A stretch of DNA of 64,000 nucleotides from Salibacterium lacus (GTDB taxonomy: Bacteria > Bacillota > Bacilli > Bacillales > Marinococcaceae), in the NCBI RefSeq assembly GCF_042684865.1, contig NZ_JBHUML010000002.1, positions 1,116,001 to 1,180,000 on the forward strand, read 5' to 3'. Made by a program: the position numbers and the translations under genes. How positions within the stretch are numbered: the stretch's first letter is position 1; each line of letters starts with the position of its first letter. Shown here piece by piece: positions 26,384-34,903 of this stretch. The notes beneath the pieces were generated by a model that did not search any database, was not told the DNA's origin, and saw only the letters and a program-made list of their open reading frames with translations.

Positions 26384-27321
26384 CAGTATTCCTCCCTGAA
26401 TCGCTTCGAAATAAACTGCGCGAGAATATTCATGGCCAGCGTGAATATAAACAGTGTCATGCCGACCGCATAAATACTGTAATAAACAGTGGTGCCAAAC
26501 CCGGCATCTCCGAGGCTCATCTGTACGATATAAGCGGTCATCGTCTGCATGGATGACGTGATATCAAGGCCTTGTGCAGGACTTCCGCCCCCGGCAACTG
26601 TCACAATCATCGTTTCTCCAATCGCCCTGGATATGGCGAGAACAAAGGAAGCGATGATGCCGGACAATGCCGCAGGAAACACTACTCTCAGCGATACTTC
26701 CAGCCTCGTCGCTCCCAGAGCAAAAGCCCCTTCTCTCATCGACTGGGGAACGGCGCTCATTGCATCTTCAGAAAGAGAGGCGACCATAGGTATAATCATT
26801 ATTCCCATAACAAGACCCGGGCTTAATGCATTATAAATAGCCAGACCTGGAATAATGGCCTGCAGTATCGGAGTCACAAATGTTAACGCAAAAAAACCAT
26901 ACACAATCGTCGGAATACCGGCCAGTACCTCAAGAACCGGTTTGATGGTTCGTCTTGTTTTGTCACTCGCATACTCACTCAAATAAATGGCTGCCGCTAA
27001 TCCAACTGGTATAGCCACAATCATAGCAATAGCAGCTATGGTAAAAGTCCCCAGTAACAGCGGTCTGATTCCGTAATCCGGATCTGAAAACATGGGATAC
27101 CATTCGGAACTGGTTATAAATTCAATCATTGATACTTCCGTAAAGAACGTTACTGTTTCAAAAAGCAGTGTGAGAACGATACCGAATGTAGTTAATATCG
27201 AGATAACAGCACAAAGCAGAAAAAACTTGGGCATCAAGCTCTCGGCAACATTAGTCATCCCTTTGTTATCAGCTTTCTTTTCTATCATTTGACGTATGGA
27301 GGATCGTTCATTATCTGTCAT
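26383..27321 (-). CDS. pstC: Phosphate ABC transporter permease PstC
   Basis: This 312-residue permease pairs with PstA. It has about six membrane segments, the EAA-type loop AVPQSMREGAFALGATRLE, and the PstC motif RAIGETMIVTVAGGG. A cytoplasmic N-terminal stretch (about 28 residues) precedes the first helix. AAAGGGG precedes the ATG. It starts 76 bp after pstS, and a stem-loop between them may lower its expression relative to pstS. Confidence 0.95.
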   Translation of the reverse strand: MTDNERSSIRQMIEKKADNKGMTNVAESLMPKFFLLCAVISILTTFGIVLTLLFETVTFFTEVSMIEFITSSEWYPMFSDPDYGIRPLLLGTFTIAAIAMIVAIPVGLAAAIYLSEYASDKTRRTIKPVLEVLAGIPTIVYGFFALTFVTPILQAIIPGLAIYNALSPGLVMGIMIIPMVASLSEDAMSAVPQSMREGAFALGATRLEVSLRVVFPAALSGIIASFVLAISRAIGETMIVTVAGGGSPAQGLDITSSMQTMTAYIVQMSLGDAGFGTTVYYSIYAVGMTLFIFTLAMNILAQFISKRFREEY

Positions 27322-27360
27322 CGTGCATCCCCTTTCTCTTCAACTCCATAAACGTAGACA

Positions 27361-27389
27361 AAAGGTAAGATGCAGGCATCTTACCTTTT
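27361..27389 (-). terminator. Stem-loop between pstS and pstC
   Basis: Perfect 12-bp arms (AAAGGTAAGATG / CATCTTACCTTT) surround a 4-base loop, followed by a single extra T. With so short a T-run it is more likely a partial terminator or an RNA-processing and stability hairpin that keeps pstS mRNA in excess. Confidence 0.65.
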
Positions 27390-27397
27390 GGCCTGAA

Positions 27398-28459
27398 TTA
27401 TTCTCCGGATCCAGAACCAGACCCTGCTGCTTCTTCAATCTTTGATGCATTTTCTTCATACACTTCATCCGATGCGTTCACGTATCCTACTTCAAGAGCG
27501 AGATCGCCGGCATTTTCATTGAGATATTCTACATAGTCAAGTACCTGCGGCTCCTCGAGGGAAGATTCTTTCACGTATGTGAACAGCGGACGGGAAAGCG
27601 GTGCGTAGGAACCGTCATTGATGGTTTCTTCGCTTGGTTCAACCGGGCCGTCACCATTGTCAATCGGAACAATTTTCAGGCTGTCCTGGTTTTCAGCGTA
27701 ATACGCGTATCCGAAATAAGCGATACCGTTCGGGCTTCCCTGAACGCCTGTTACAAGCACATTGTCATCTTCGGAAAGCTGGGCGTTACGGTTAATGTCT
27801 TCGCCTTCCAGGATGGTTTCATTAAAGTAATCATATGTGCCGGAATCTGTACCCGGACTGAAACGTTCAATCGGCTCGTCCGGCCATTCGCTGCGGACGT
27901 CACTCCAAGTCTCAGCGCCGCCGTCCACCCAGATCTGCTTCAGCTCTTCTACAGTAAGGTGGTCAACGAAGTCATTTTCCTGATTGACAACAACGGAAAG
28001 ACCGTCGTAAGCAAGCGTCATTTCAAAGTAATTAATGCCGTTTTCTTCAAGAGCTGCTGCTTCTTCATCCGCGATCTCGCGGGAAGCGTTACTCAGGTCG
28101 GTTTCCCCGGCAATAAATTTCTCAAATCCGCCGCCGGAACCGGACACACCAACCGGTGCCTGTACGTTCGGATGTTCGCTTGTATATTCTTCAGAAACTG
28201 CTTCCATGATTGGGAATACAGTGGAAGAACCATCAATTGCTACTTCTCCGGATAGTTCTTCACCGCTGCCGGAAGAAGATCCTTCGGAACTGCCTTCGGA
28301 GGACGTTTCTTCAGAACTTCCGTCTCCGCCGGATGTTTCTTCGGTCGATTCACCATTTTCTGACCCCTCGGACTCTTCAGATGAACCTCCACCACATGCT
28401 GCCGCGAATGCAACAATTGCAGCAAGCGCGATAAACAGCCATACTTTTTTCATACTCAA
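27398..28459 (-). CDS. pstS: Phosphate-binding lipoprotein PstS
   Basis: This substrate-binding lipoprotein of about 353 residues captures phosphate outside the cell. The signal peptide ends in the lipobox FAAAC, and a Ser/Glu/Gly-rich acidic linker of about 50 residues follows. The PBP-like domain shows the phosphate-site motifs DGSSTVFPI, GVSGSGGGFEKF, NASREI and SPGTDSGTYDYF. I place the start at TTG 28459, eight bases after GAGGAGG; ATG 28453 is also possible. The unusually acidic linker suits life at high salt or high pH. It heads the pst operon under PhoP-type boxes. Confidence 0.94.
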   Translation of the reverse strand: MSMKKVWLFIALAAIVAFAAACGGGSSEESEGSENGESTEETSGGDGSSEETSSEGSSEGSSSGSGEELSGEVAIDGSSTVFPIMEAVSEEYTSEHPNVQAPVGVSGSGGGFEKFIAGETDLSNASREIADEEAAALEENGINYFEMTLAYDGLSVVVNQENDFVDHLTVEELKQIWVDGGAETWSDVRSEWPDEPIERFSPGTDSGTYDYFNETILEGEDINRNAQLSEDDNVLVTGVQGSPNGIAYFGYAYYAENQDSLKIVPIDNGDGPVEPSEETINDGSYAPLSRPLFTYVKESSLEEPQVLDYVEYLNENAGDLALEVGYVNASDEVYEENASKIEEAAGSGSGSGE

Positions 28460-28562
28460 AAGCACTTCCTCCTCTTTTTCTTGTTTAAATGGATAAGGAG
28501 TTTGTCTCTCCCCACTCACATGTGCAAGTATAGGAAATGAACATTAAGAACACATGGTGCTG

Positions 28563-28600
28563 ATGTAAAGATTGTGTAAACATACGTGAAGAAATGTTAA
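28563..28600 (-). promoter_or_regulatory. PhoP (Pho-box) array upstream of pstS
   Basis: On the minus strand four direct repeats of the TTAACA type are spaced 10-11 bp apart: TTAACA, TTCACG, TTTACA and TTTACA. PhoP of Bacillus binds such tandem boxes. A -10-like TAATGT follows 16 bp downstream. This predicts induction under phosphate starvation. Confidence 0.7.
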
Positions 28601-28773
28601 GAACAAAGTCGGTCTTTGCCCATTCGCATGCAAAACACTGCTATGACAGGCTTCCTCATTATTCCTTTACTTTTTCATTCCTTTTTTATGATGATAATTT
28701 ATATGTCTATTTGTTTATCAAAAATGAACGTAAGCGGCACCTTTTCCTATGCAGGTCCTTCGGCTTTTTTAGG

Positions 28774-28800
28774 CTGACCCGGAAAGCACCAGTTATCTGC
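28774..28800. repeat. Possible decayed family-A fragment
   Basis: TGACCCGGAA...GTTATCTGC resembles the sequence near the right ends of copies 1 and 2 (TGACCCGGAACATTCGTGTTATCT). Only about 25 bp match. Apart from this fragment, the Pho boxes and the terminator, nothing is seen in 28460-28850. Confidence 0.35.
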
Positions 28801-28816
28801 AGTTTCCCATCAACTG

Positions 28817-28849
28817 AAAAAAGCTGCCCTTTGAAAGGACAGCTTTTTG
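28817..28849 (-). terminator. Terminator of the MBL hydrolase gene
   Basis: AAAAAGCTGTCCTTT pairs with AAAGGGCAGCTTTTTT (minus strand) around a two-base loop, directly after the stop codon. Confidence 0.85.
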
Positions 28850-28850
28850 T

Positions 28851-29594
28851 TCAGGATAACGTTTTACTCCAACCAGAGGAAGCTATTTCTACTTTTGTAT
28901 CGGGACATTCATTCTGCGCTTCCCCTATCATCTGTTCATGACTACCAAAATGCGGAAGATGGGTAAGAAGAAGATGAGGAACTTTGGCAAGCCCGGCCAT
29001 CTGCCCGGCTTCTTCGCTTGTCATATGACCAAACGCTGCACCGTCTCCGCCTTTGTATGCGGTCGACTCCGCTATCAAAAGGTCTGCTCCGAAGGCGGCA
29101 TGAGCGATCTCAGTAGAAAAGGCGGTATCAGCCGAATAAAAAAGAACAGCGGTTTCCGTTTGAATCTTCATCGCATAACAAGGTACCGGGTGCATTGTTT
29201 TATAAAACGTGAATGTAAAAGGACCGACTTCAAGCGCCCGGTCCGGTGTATAAGCTTCTGTCGTAATCGTGTGCTTAAAAGACAGGTTTTCAAATCCCGC
29301 CGGATCTTCTTTATGCCCGTAAATGGTCAGAGGCTGCTGTGGTTTATCGGAAATGACCGGCTGCAGCAGACGAAAATAATGAAGAGCTCCAATATCCCCT
29401 ATGTGATCATTATGATAATGAGAAATAATGACTGCATCGACGTCTGCAAGATCCCTATAGTGCTGCAGTTGGGAAATGACGCCGCTGCCGCAGTCAATGA
29501 GCATTCGAAAATCTCCTTCCTCGATCAAATAGCCGGAGGCGGCTTCCCCTGCTTCCGGAAACGCGTGCCAATATCCAATAACAGTGACTTTCAT
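28851..29594 (-). CDS. MBL-fold metallohydrolase (YhfI-like)
   Basis: This is a 247-residue cytoplasmic metallo-beta-lactamase-fold enzyme. The metal-binding motif HYHNDHIGD and the downstream ligands (FYSADTAF; HLPHFGSH) are present, so two Zn or other ions can be bound. It looks like YhfI of Bacillus, related to RNase Z and phosphodiesterases, but the substrate is unknown. It sits alone between the pst operon and the ribosomal-protein cluster, where spo0B and obg would be expected from B. subtilis gene order. Confidence 0.85.
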   Translation of the reverse strand: MKVTVIGYWHAFPEAGEAASGYLIEEGDFRMLIDCGSGVISQLQHYRDLADVDAVIISHYHNDHIGDIGALHYFRLLQPVISDKPQQPLTIYGHKEDPAGFENLSFKHTITTEAYTPDRALEVGPFTFTFYKTMHPVPCYAMKIQTETAVLFYSADTAFSTEIAHAAFGADLLIAESTAYKGGDGAAFGHMTSEEAGQMAGLAKVPHLLLTHLPHFGSHEQMIGEAQNECPDTKVEIASSGWSKTLS

Positions 29595-29970
29595 ATTGTT
29601 TTCCGCCTTTCCCTTTTCGATTTCTGCATTCAGTATAAACCTGAACCTTCAAAAATGGAAAGGTATTTTTTGTTTCCTTCCTGTCTTCTTGTTGAACGGG
29701 ATTATCCGCTGTTGTCAAATATCCTGTCGGCACAAGGGACGAACGGTCGATAGACGGCATGTACCGACCGCTTCCGGTGAAATTCAAAGCAAAAGTGGTT
29801 GATAGAGCTTTGCTGGGAACCATTCAGCTGCTGTCCCGGCTTTCAAACGGATCATAGAACCAGTTTATCGACCACTTCAGGCGTCCATGAATCAGATGAC
29901 AGACCATAAGCGTAAGCTGCAGTGGATCAAAAGACCGTGCGCGGAATACGGCCGGCCTCCAAAACCCCAC
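29595..29970. other. Intergenic stretch, no gene seen
   Basis: These 376 bp separate the MBL gene from the rpmA terminator. I see no ribosome-binding site followed by a credible frame on either strand, no complete repeat element and no known RNA. The place corresponds to spo0B-obg in related genomes. Confidence 0.5.
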
Positions 29971-30001
29971 AAAAAAAAGCGTCCCGTAGAAACGGGACGC
30001 T
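29971..30001 (-). terminator. Terminator of the rplU-prp-rpmA operon
   Basis: AGCGTCCCGT pairs with ACGGGACGCT around a 4-base loop, followed on the minus strand by eight T. Confidence 0.92.
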
Positions 30002-30014
30002 GCTCACAGATAGG

Positions 30015-30320
30015 TTACGCTTCCTGCATTTCTTTCGATTCGCTTGCGTAAACGCTCACCTGTTTTTTCTTTTTACCGCGGCGTTCAAATTTTACAACAC
30101 CGTCCACTTTGGAGAAAAGAGTATCATCACCGCCGATACCTACGTTTTCACCAGGGTGGATGCTCGTACCGCGCTGGCGTACGAGAATGGAACCGCCGGT
30201 TACCTGCTGTCCGTCCGCACGCTTCACGCCGAGGCGTTTCGCTATGGAATCACGGCCGTTCTTCGTACTTCCGACACCTTTTTTCTGGGCGAAAAATTGA
30301 AGATCCAAATTCAGCATCAT
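30015..30320 (-). CDS. rpmA: Ribosomal protein L27 (with Firmicute N-terminal extension)
   Basis: This 101-residue protein of the 50S subunit reaches toward the peptidyl-transferase centre. The N-terminus MMLNLDLQFFAQKKGVGSTK holds the LDLQFFA extension, which Prp removes after the alanine in Firmicutes. The start is ATG 30320, eight bases after AGGAGG. It follows prp by 15 bp in the usual rplU-prp-rpmA operon and is followed by a strong terminator. Confidence 0.97.
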   Translation of the reverse strand: MMLNLDLQFFAQKKGVGSTKNGRDSIAKRLGVKRADGQQVTGGSILVRQRGTSIHPGENVGIGGDDTLFSKVDGVVKFERRGKKKKQVSVYASESKEMQEA

Positions 30321-30335
30321 GTTTCTCACCTCCTG

Positions 30336-30665
30336 TCAGTCTGAAATGTGTATATAATCGCCGTACTGTTCGGCAATTGTATGAAGGGAAATGAGCATTC
30401 CCTCCAGCAGCAGCTGAACTTCTCTGCCGGTCTGTTCCGAAAGGTCCCGCGGCACCCTGCAGAAAAGCCAGCCGCCTTCATCAGCCAGATCGACATCCAG
30501 ATCCACTCCGCACATTTCATCCACAGCATTCACTGCTCCGAATGAGACGGCAGAGGCACCAGCACATACCAGATCATATCCGTACGGCCCGCTTTCTGCG
30601 TGTCCGGACATCGAAAAAGCTTTTATTTTTCCATTCTCATTCCGGTCCACCTTGATTTCTATCAT
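30336..30665 (-). CDS. prp: Ribosomal-processing cysteine protease Prp
   Basis: This 109-residue cytoplasmic protease cleaves the N-terminal extension of L27, an essential step in bacteria that have it. The catalytic histidine lies in MSGHAESGPYG and the cysteine in DLVCAGASAVSFG. The cleavage site occurs in the adjacent rpmA product, which supports the function. It corresponds to ysxB of B. subtilis. The gene sits 12 bp after rplU. Confidence 0.95.
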   Translation of the reverse strand: MIEIKVDRNENGKIKAFSMSGHAESGPYGYDLVCAGASAVSFGAVNAVDEMCGVDLDVDLADEGGWLFCRVPRDLSEQTGREVQLLLEGMLISLHTIAEQYGDYIHISD

Positions 30666-30677
30666 GGCATTCCGGCC

Positions 30678-30986
30678 TTATGCTTCGATCTTGTCGATAA
30701 TAACTTTCGTATACGGTTGACGGTGACCCTGTTTACGGCGGTAACCTTTTCTTTTCTTCATTTTAAAGACAGTGATTTTTTTCTGGCGTCCATGCTTTTG
30801 CACTTTTGCCGAAACTTTTGCACCATCAACATATGGAGAACCGGTTTTCACTTCACCGCCGCCGACAAAAATAACGTTGTCAAAAGTGACTTCTTCGCCT
30901 TGGGCAGCGTCCACTTTTTCTACGTAGACCTCCTGGCCTTCTTCCACTTTGACCTGCTTGCCGCCGGTTTCGATAATAGCGTACAT
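30678..30986 (-). CDS. rplU: Ribosomal protein L21
   Basis: This is a 102-residue 50S protein that binds 23S rRNA. It begins MYAIIETGGKQVKVEEGQ and ends with the typical RKQGHRQPYTKVIIDKI. The start is ATG 30986, eight bases after AGGAGG; a GTG three codons earlier lies within that site. It is the first gene of the operon, preceded by an L21-type leader and a strong promoter. Confidence 0.97.
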   Translation of the reverse strand: MYAIIETGGKQVKVEEGQEVYVEKVDAAQGEEVTFDNVIFVGGGEVKTGSPYVDGAKVSAKVQKHGRQKKITVFKMKKRKGYRRKQGHRQPYTKVIIDKIEA

Positions 30987-30989
30987 CTT

Positions 30990-31091
30990 CTGCACCTCCT
31001 ATGACTTAGACTCGCCAGCACAGGTGCCGTTTTTGGACTTGAGACCTGCGCGTGTGCGGTTGAAGTTTGGGTGCCAGCCAAACAACTAACA
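30990..31091 (-). ncRNA. L21 leader (autoregulatory mRNA element)
   Basis: The leader of about 100 nt between the promoter and the rplU ribosome-binding site contains GGCTGGCACC and, downstream, GGCACCTGTGCTGGC. These blocks can form alternative pairings, as in the known Firmicute L21 leader. Identification rests on position and these blocks, not on a covariance search. Confidence 0.65.
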
Positions 31092-31097
31092 AAGGAT

Positions 31098-31126
31098 ATC
31101 TTATCACAGCCGTGAAACCGTGTCAA
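31098..31126 (-). promoter_or_regulatory. Sigma-A promoter of rplU-prp-rpmA
   Basis: On the minus strand TTGACA (31126-31121) and TAAGAT (31103-31098) are 17 bp apart. The -35 overlaps the last codons of the RNase G gene. Confidence 0.85.
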
Positions 31127-32631
31127 TCACGCGCTGAGCGCTTGTTTTCCAGCGCTTCTTTTCTTCTCCGGGCTTCCGTTTCGACCCCTGTGTAACGAAT
31201 GGTTATGCCGCTGTTCTCATCACCGGGAGTCGTATAAATGACAAATGAATAACGCGAGGCCCATGTGTCGAGCAGAAAAGAGCCTTCTGTGTGCAGCCAG
31301 TCGTGTACTCGTTTTGGCATTTCGATCACAAGAGCGTCGGATTCCATCCCCCGGCATTCGTGGATGTAACGTTCCGCCTGGTAGGCCAGGGTTTCCGCAG
31401 AGACACGGCGTCCCGTCCCGCGGCAGCCGCTGCATGTTTCCAGTAGAAGATCTTCGACTCCTCTTCTTACTTTTTTGCGGGTCATTTCCACCAGCCCCAG
31501 CGTACTCATACCCATTACATTTGTTGTCGTTCTATCCTTTTTCAATGCCTGTTTTAATGCCCCTATTACTTCTTCCTTATGGGAATCCTTTTTCATATCG
31601 ATGAAATCAATGACCACAATGCCCGAAATATCGCGCAGTCTTAACTGGACGGCAATTTCGGCGGCAGCTTCAAGGTTGGTGCGGCGGACGGTTTCCATCA
31701 GATCCGTTCCGCCGGTATAGCGGCCCGTATTTACATCAATCACCGTGAGAGCTTCTGTTTTTTCTATAACAAGAAAACCGCCGTTTTTCAGCCAGACATT
31801 AGGCTTTAACGCTTTTTCCACCTCTTTTTCAATTCCTTTTGCTGCAAAAAGATTTTCCCGGCCTTGATAATGGACGACTTTTTTCGTGTCGTTTTCTTCA
31901 AAGCGGAGCATCCGTTTCAACTGCTGGACGACGGGGAAGTAATCAGCTGTAATCTGATGAATAGTATCCATGGAATAGTCCCGCAGCAGCTGCTCTACGA
32001 TGCCGCCGTCCTTCAGGACCAATCCCGGTGCACGCGTCTGCCCGGAAAGGGAGAGGATCTCCTTCCAATCCTCACGGAGATAGTGGATATCTGCAGCAAC
32101 AATATCAACGTCGAGGTGCTCACAAATCGTTCGTATGATCACCCCTTCTTTTTCATTCAGGTGTTCCTCCGCCCAGGTCCGCCACCCTTCCCGGTTCTCT
32201 TCCTCCATCTTTTTTGAAATACCGGTGTAACCGCCTTCCGGAAGGTATACCGTATACTTTCCGGACAGGGATACATTTTCCGTCAGTTTGGCTCCTTTTT
32301 TTCCAAATTCCTCTTTCAGCACCTGCACCAGCACAGTCTGGCCTTGTGTAATAAACTCGGATATACTCCGGTTTTCCTTTTCTTCAAGCGGTTCGTTTTT
32401 CTGTTTATACCCGACCAGTTCATCGCGGTACAAAAATCCGTTTTTCTCCCGCCCGATATCGACAAACGCCGCCTGCATGCCGGGCAGGACATCTTTCACA
32501 CGTCCTTTATAAATATTGCCGGCAATCCGGTTCTCGTCAGGGCGCTCCACAAAAATTTCTGTAACCCTGCCATTTTCCCGCAATGCCGCTCTTCGTTCAG
32601 TTGTCGATGTGTTCAAAAGGATATCGATCAT
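31123..32631 (-). CDS. rng: Ribonuclease E/G family protein (RNase G)
   Basis: This 502-residue endoribonuclease is of the RNase G length class. An S1 domain (about 37-120) is followed by the 5' sensor region and the DNase-I-like domain with the catalytic Asp residues (VIDVNTGRYTGG and VVIDFIDM). The Zn-link is CSGCRGTGRR. RNase E/G is absent from B. subtilis but known from several other Bacillaceae, where it sits near rplU. Its start overlaps the end of spoIVFB by 35 bp. Confidence 0.93.
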   Translation of the reverse strand: MIDILLNTSTTERRAALRENGRVTEIFVERPDENRIAGNIYKGRVKDVLPGMQAAFVDIGREKNGFLYRDELVGYKQKNEPLEEKENRSISEFITQGQTVLVQVLKEEFGKKGAKLTENVSLSGKYTVYLPEGGYTGISKKMEEENREGWRTWAEEHLNEKEGVIIRTICEHLDVDIVAADIHYLREDWKEILSLSGQTRAPGLVLKDGGIVEQLLRDYSMDTIHQITADYFPVVQQLKRMLRFEENDTKKVVHYQGRENLFAAKGIEKEVEKALKPNVWLKNGGFLVIEKTEALTVIDVNTGRYTGGTDLMETVRRTNLEAAAEIAVQLRLRDISGIVVIDFIDMKKDSHKEEVIGALKQALKKDRTTTNVMGMSTLGLVEMTRKKVRRGVEDLLLETCSGCRGTGRRVSAETLAYQAERYIHECRGMESDALVIEMPKRVHDWLHTEGSFLLDTWASRYSFVIYTTPGDENSGITIRYTGVETEARRRKEALENKRSARD

Positions 32632-33508
32632 TTACATTGTGCCTCTCTTCGTCTCTGCCATTTCTGCTCAGGATATGTTTCAGCGTCTCCATACCCTTTC
32701 TTTTTTTTGTGATTGTTTCAAGGATATAAGATTCAGACAAGGTTTGTCCATTTTCCACAATATAAAAGGCAGCTGCTCCATGCCTGTGTATCAGCTTCGC
32801 AGCATCTACCGGCCGCCGCTGCCAGGATATATGTTCACTTGTACCGGCGTACGCTGAAGGGGGTTCCTCCGTTTTTCTGATTAAGAACCGGTAAAAACGG
32901 TAGGGGAGCTGCTTCCACTCTTTTATGTGTACCATGACAAAAAAGGAACCAATCAGCCACGCCTGCAGGTGCATGGGAATGTAAAGAGCGGTAAGAACGA
33001 TGCAGCTCCCAAGCACAGCACCGGATGTCATCATTGTTTTTCGCTGTGCCTGATAAAACGGAATACGGCCGGCATAAAGACAGAACAGCAACCTGCCGCC
33101 GTCAAGCGGGTGAACCGGCAGCATATTGAAACAGAGTATGGATATATTGTAGTGCATGAATAAAGCATGGTCAGCGCTCCCCCAGAAAGCGGCACCCTGA
33201 AGGGAGTAAGAAAGAAGGGCAAGCGGGAGATGCACAAGAGGACCGGATAATGCTACCACAGCTTCTTCCCGGAGCGGGCGGGTTCCGTATTCATCGGTTT
33301 CCATCATTCCACCGAAAGGGAGCAGCGATATTCTCCGTATCCTCCACTGGTAGTGCAGAGCGGCAGCGGCATGTCCAAGTTCATGGAGCAGGATGATAGT
33401 AAAAAGAAGCAGAATGTCATAGAAATACCCCGTCAACACAGCTGTTCCCGCCATCACCCAGAATAACGGATGAATGTGCAGGAGACGAAGCTGTTTAATC
33501 AACAGCAA
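32597..33508 (-). CDS. spoIVFB: SpoIVFB, intramembrane site-2 protease for pro-sigma-K
   Basis: This 303-residue M50 metalloprotease with about six membrane segments releases sigma-K in the mother cell during sporulation. The zinc motif HELGHAAAA and the second motif NMLPVHPLDGGRL are intact. A cytoplasmic CBS-like region follows from about residue 225. The start is uncertain: TTG 33508 or TTG 33502, both inside the end of spoIVFA. It overlaps spoIVFA by 14 bp and the downstream rng by 35 bp, suggesting tight coupling. Confidence 0.93.
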   Translation of the reverse strand: MLLIKQLRLLHIHPLFWVMAGTAVLTGYFYDILLLFTIILLHELGHAAAALHYQWRIRRISLLPFGGMMETDEYGTRPLREEAVVALSGPLVHLPLALLSYSLQGAAFWGSADHALFMHYNISILCFNMLPVHPLDGGRLLFCLYAGRIPFYQAQRKTMMTSGAVLGSCIVLTALYIPMHLQAWLIGSFFVMVHIKEWKQLPYRFYRFLIRKTEEPPSAYAGTSEHISWQRRPVDAAKLIHRHGAAAFYIVENGQTLSESYILETITKKRKGMETLKHILSRNGRDEERHNVNDRYPFEHIDN

Positions 33509-34280
33509 TCACATCCATCGGGTCGACGTACTGTCCATCCTGCTTGACCGCCAACGCGTACCTGCCGCTTCCTTCACCGGATTCCACCTTCCCCAGCACA
33601 TCACCTCCGGCCACATGGTCATACAGTTTCACATCCACCTGATCGAGAAGACCATACCAGGACTCTCCCCCCTCGTAATGCTGCACGCCAACAGCAAGAT
33701 CCCAGTCTTCATGAGGACCCGTGTGAATCACCAATCCTCCGTTTACAGCTTCTATCTCACTGCCGCTGCCTGTTTCCAGCACCACTCCTTTTCCATTTTC
33801 CGAAAAACTCTCGGTGACTGTTCCCGAAACAGGAACTGCGGCCGGATCTGGTTCTTCCGCTGAAGGATCTGAAGAAGCTGTGTTTGCCTCATTACCCGCG
33901 TCCGGCAGAAACGCCACCGGACTTCCAAATCGTTCTTCATACCAGGCCGTCACCGAAGCAAACGGGAATTCTTCCTGAAAGGAGCTTTCCACAAACTGTT
34001 TTGCTCCCTGAAACGCAGGATGCGCCGATTGAAACAAAATACCGGTTAAAAGGAAGACCATCGCCGCCAGAAAACTCTGGAGCACCCAGACCCCTTTCTG
34101 TTTCCTGCGCGGCTCTTCTTTTTTCTCCTGTTTCTGCCATACATAAAATTCCGGCTCATGATAAGGTGTATCACTGTGGCTCGGATAATATCCATAAGCC
34201 GGTCCGCGCTCGTTTGAAGCAGCTCTTTTGCGTCGTTTTTGATGAACCTGCCTGCGTACTTTCTGAATGTTTCTATCCAT
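33495..34280 (-). CDS. spoIVFA: SpoIVFA, inhibitor/anchor of SpoIVFB
   Basis: This 261-residue protein has a cytoplasmic basic N-terminus, one membrane helix (about 88-106) and an extracytoplasmic M23-type (LytM-like) domain. In the domain, VNGGLVIHTGPHEDWDLAVG replaces the usual catalytic histidine set, consistent with an inactive peptidase fold. SpoIVFA tethers and inhibits SpoIVFB until SpoIVB cleaves it. GGGGGAGC precedes the ATG. In B. subtilis minD lies just upstream; here the ars operon and repeats intervene. Confidence 0.9.
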   Translation of the reverse strand: MDRNIQKVRRQVHQKRRKRAASNERGPAYGYYPSHSDTPYHEPEFYVWQKQEKKEEPRRKQKGVWVLQSFLAAMVFLLTGILFQSAHPAFQGAKQFVESSFQEEFPFASVTAWYEERFGSPVAFLPDAGNEANTASSDPSAEEPDPAAVPVSGTVTESFSENGKGVVLETGSGSEIEAVNGGLVIHTGPHEDWDLAVGVQHYEGGESWYGLLDQVDVKLYDHVAGGDVLGKVESGEGSGRYALAVKQDGQYVDPMDVIAVD

Positions 34281-34416
34281 CTTGCTCCCCCTTTTTCCAT
34301 CAGACAGCTTGTTCTATTTTCTCTTCTGTCGTCATTATATGAAAAAATCAGGAGGATATTATACGAAAAGCACAGGATGCTCTGGACAGCAGAAGTTTGG
34401 CTGCTTTCGACGTAAT

Positions 34417-34458
34417 AAAGGTTCCGATGATCCATGCAGGATAACCGGAACCTTTTTT
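34417..34458. terminator. Hairpin after arsC, possibly bidirectional
   Basis: AAAGGTTCC and GGAACCTTT arms enclose an imperfectly paired 20-bp centre. The run of six T is on the plus strand; on the minus strand, the arsC direction, only CCTTTATT follows, so termination there would be modest. Confidence 0.5.
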
Positions 34459-34483
34459 AACATCCATCGCTATTCTCTCTTAA

Positions 34484-34891
34484 TTATTCTGCGGCAAACC
34501 GGCGGATGCGCTCCCCGATTTCATCACGGACGCGCTGAAATACCGCCCATTTCTCTTCTTTGGTTCCTTCCGCCTGGGCCGGGTCGTCAAATCCCCAGTG
34601 CTCCCGTTTTACATGCGGCGGGGTTGTCGGGCATACGTCGTTTGCATGGCCGCACAGCGTCACCACCATATCGGCATGCTGCAGCAGCTCCATATCGATT
34701 TTATCCGAGGAATGCCCGGAGATATCCATTCCAATCTCATTCATCGCTTCCACCGCTTTCGGATTGACACCGTGAGCTTCAATTCCGGCGGAGTAAACAT
34801 TCCAATCTGTCAGAAATTCCTTCCCGAATCCTTCCGCCATCTGGCTGCGGCAGGAATTACCGGTACAGAGAAAATACATTGTTTTTGTCAT
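34484..34891 (-). CDS. arsC: Arsenate reductase, thioredoxin-coupled (ArsC)
   Basis: This 135-residue cytoplasmic enzyme reduces arsenate to arsenite using a cysteine relay re-reduced by thioredoxin. The low-molecular-weight phosphatase-like loop C9-T-G-N-S-C-R is present, and the resolving cysteines lie in VTLCGHANDVCPTT. I choose ATG 34891, correctly spaced from AAAGGAG; an ATG two codons earlier abuts that site. It is the last gene of arsRBC, 12 bp after arsB. Confidence 0.95.
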   Translation of the reverse strand: MTKTMYFLCTGNSCRSQMAEGFGKEFLTDWNVYSAGIEAHGVNPKAVEAMNEIGMDISGHSSDKIDMELLQHADMVVTLCGHANDVCPTTPPHVKREHWGFDDPAQAEGTKEEKWAVFQRVRDEIGERIRRFAAE

Positions 34892-34903
34892 TTTCATTCT
34901 CCT

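Noticed and set aside
29494..29823. Minus-strand frame between rpmA and the MBL gene, as a spo0B remnant or small protein
   Set aside because: Nearly half overlaps the MBL gene; I saw no similarity to Spo0B or any family and no translation signal.
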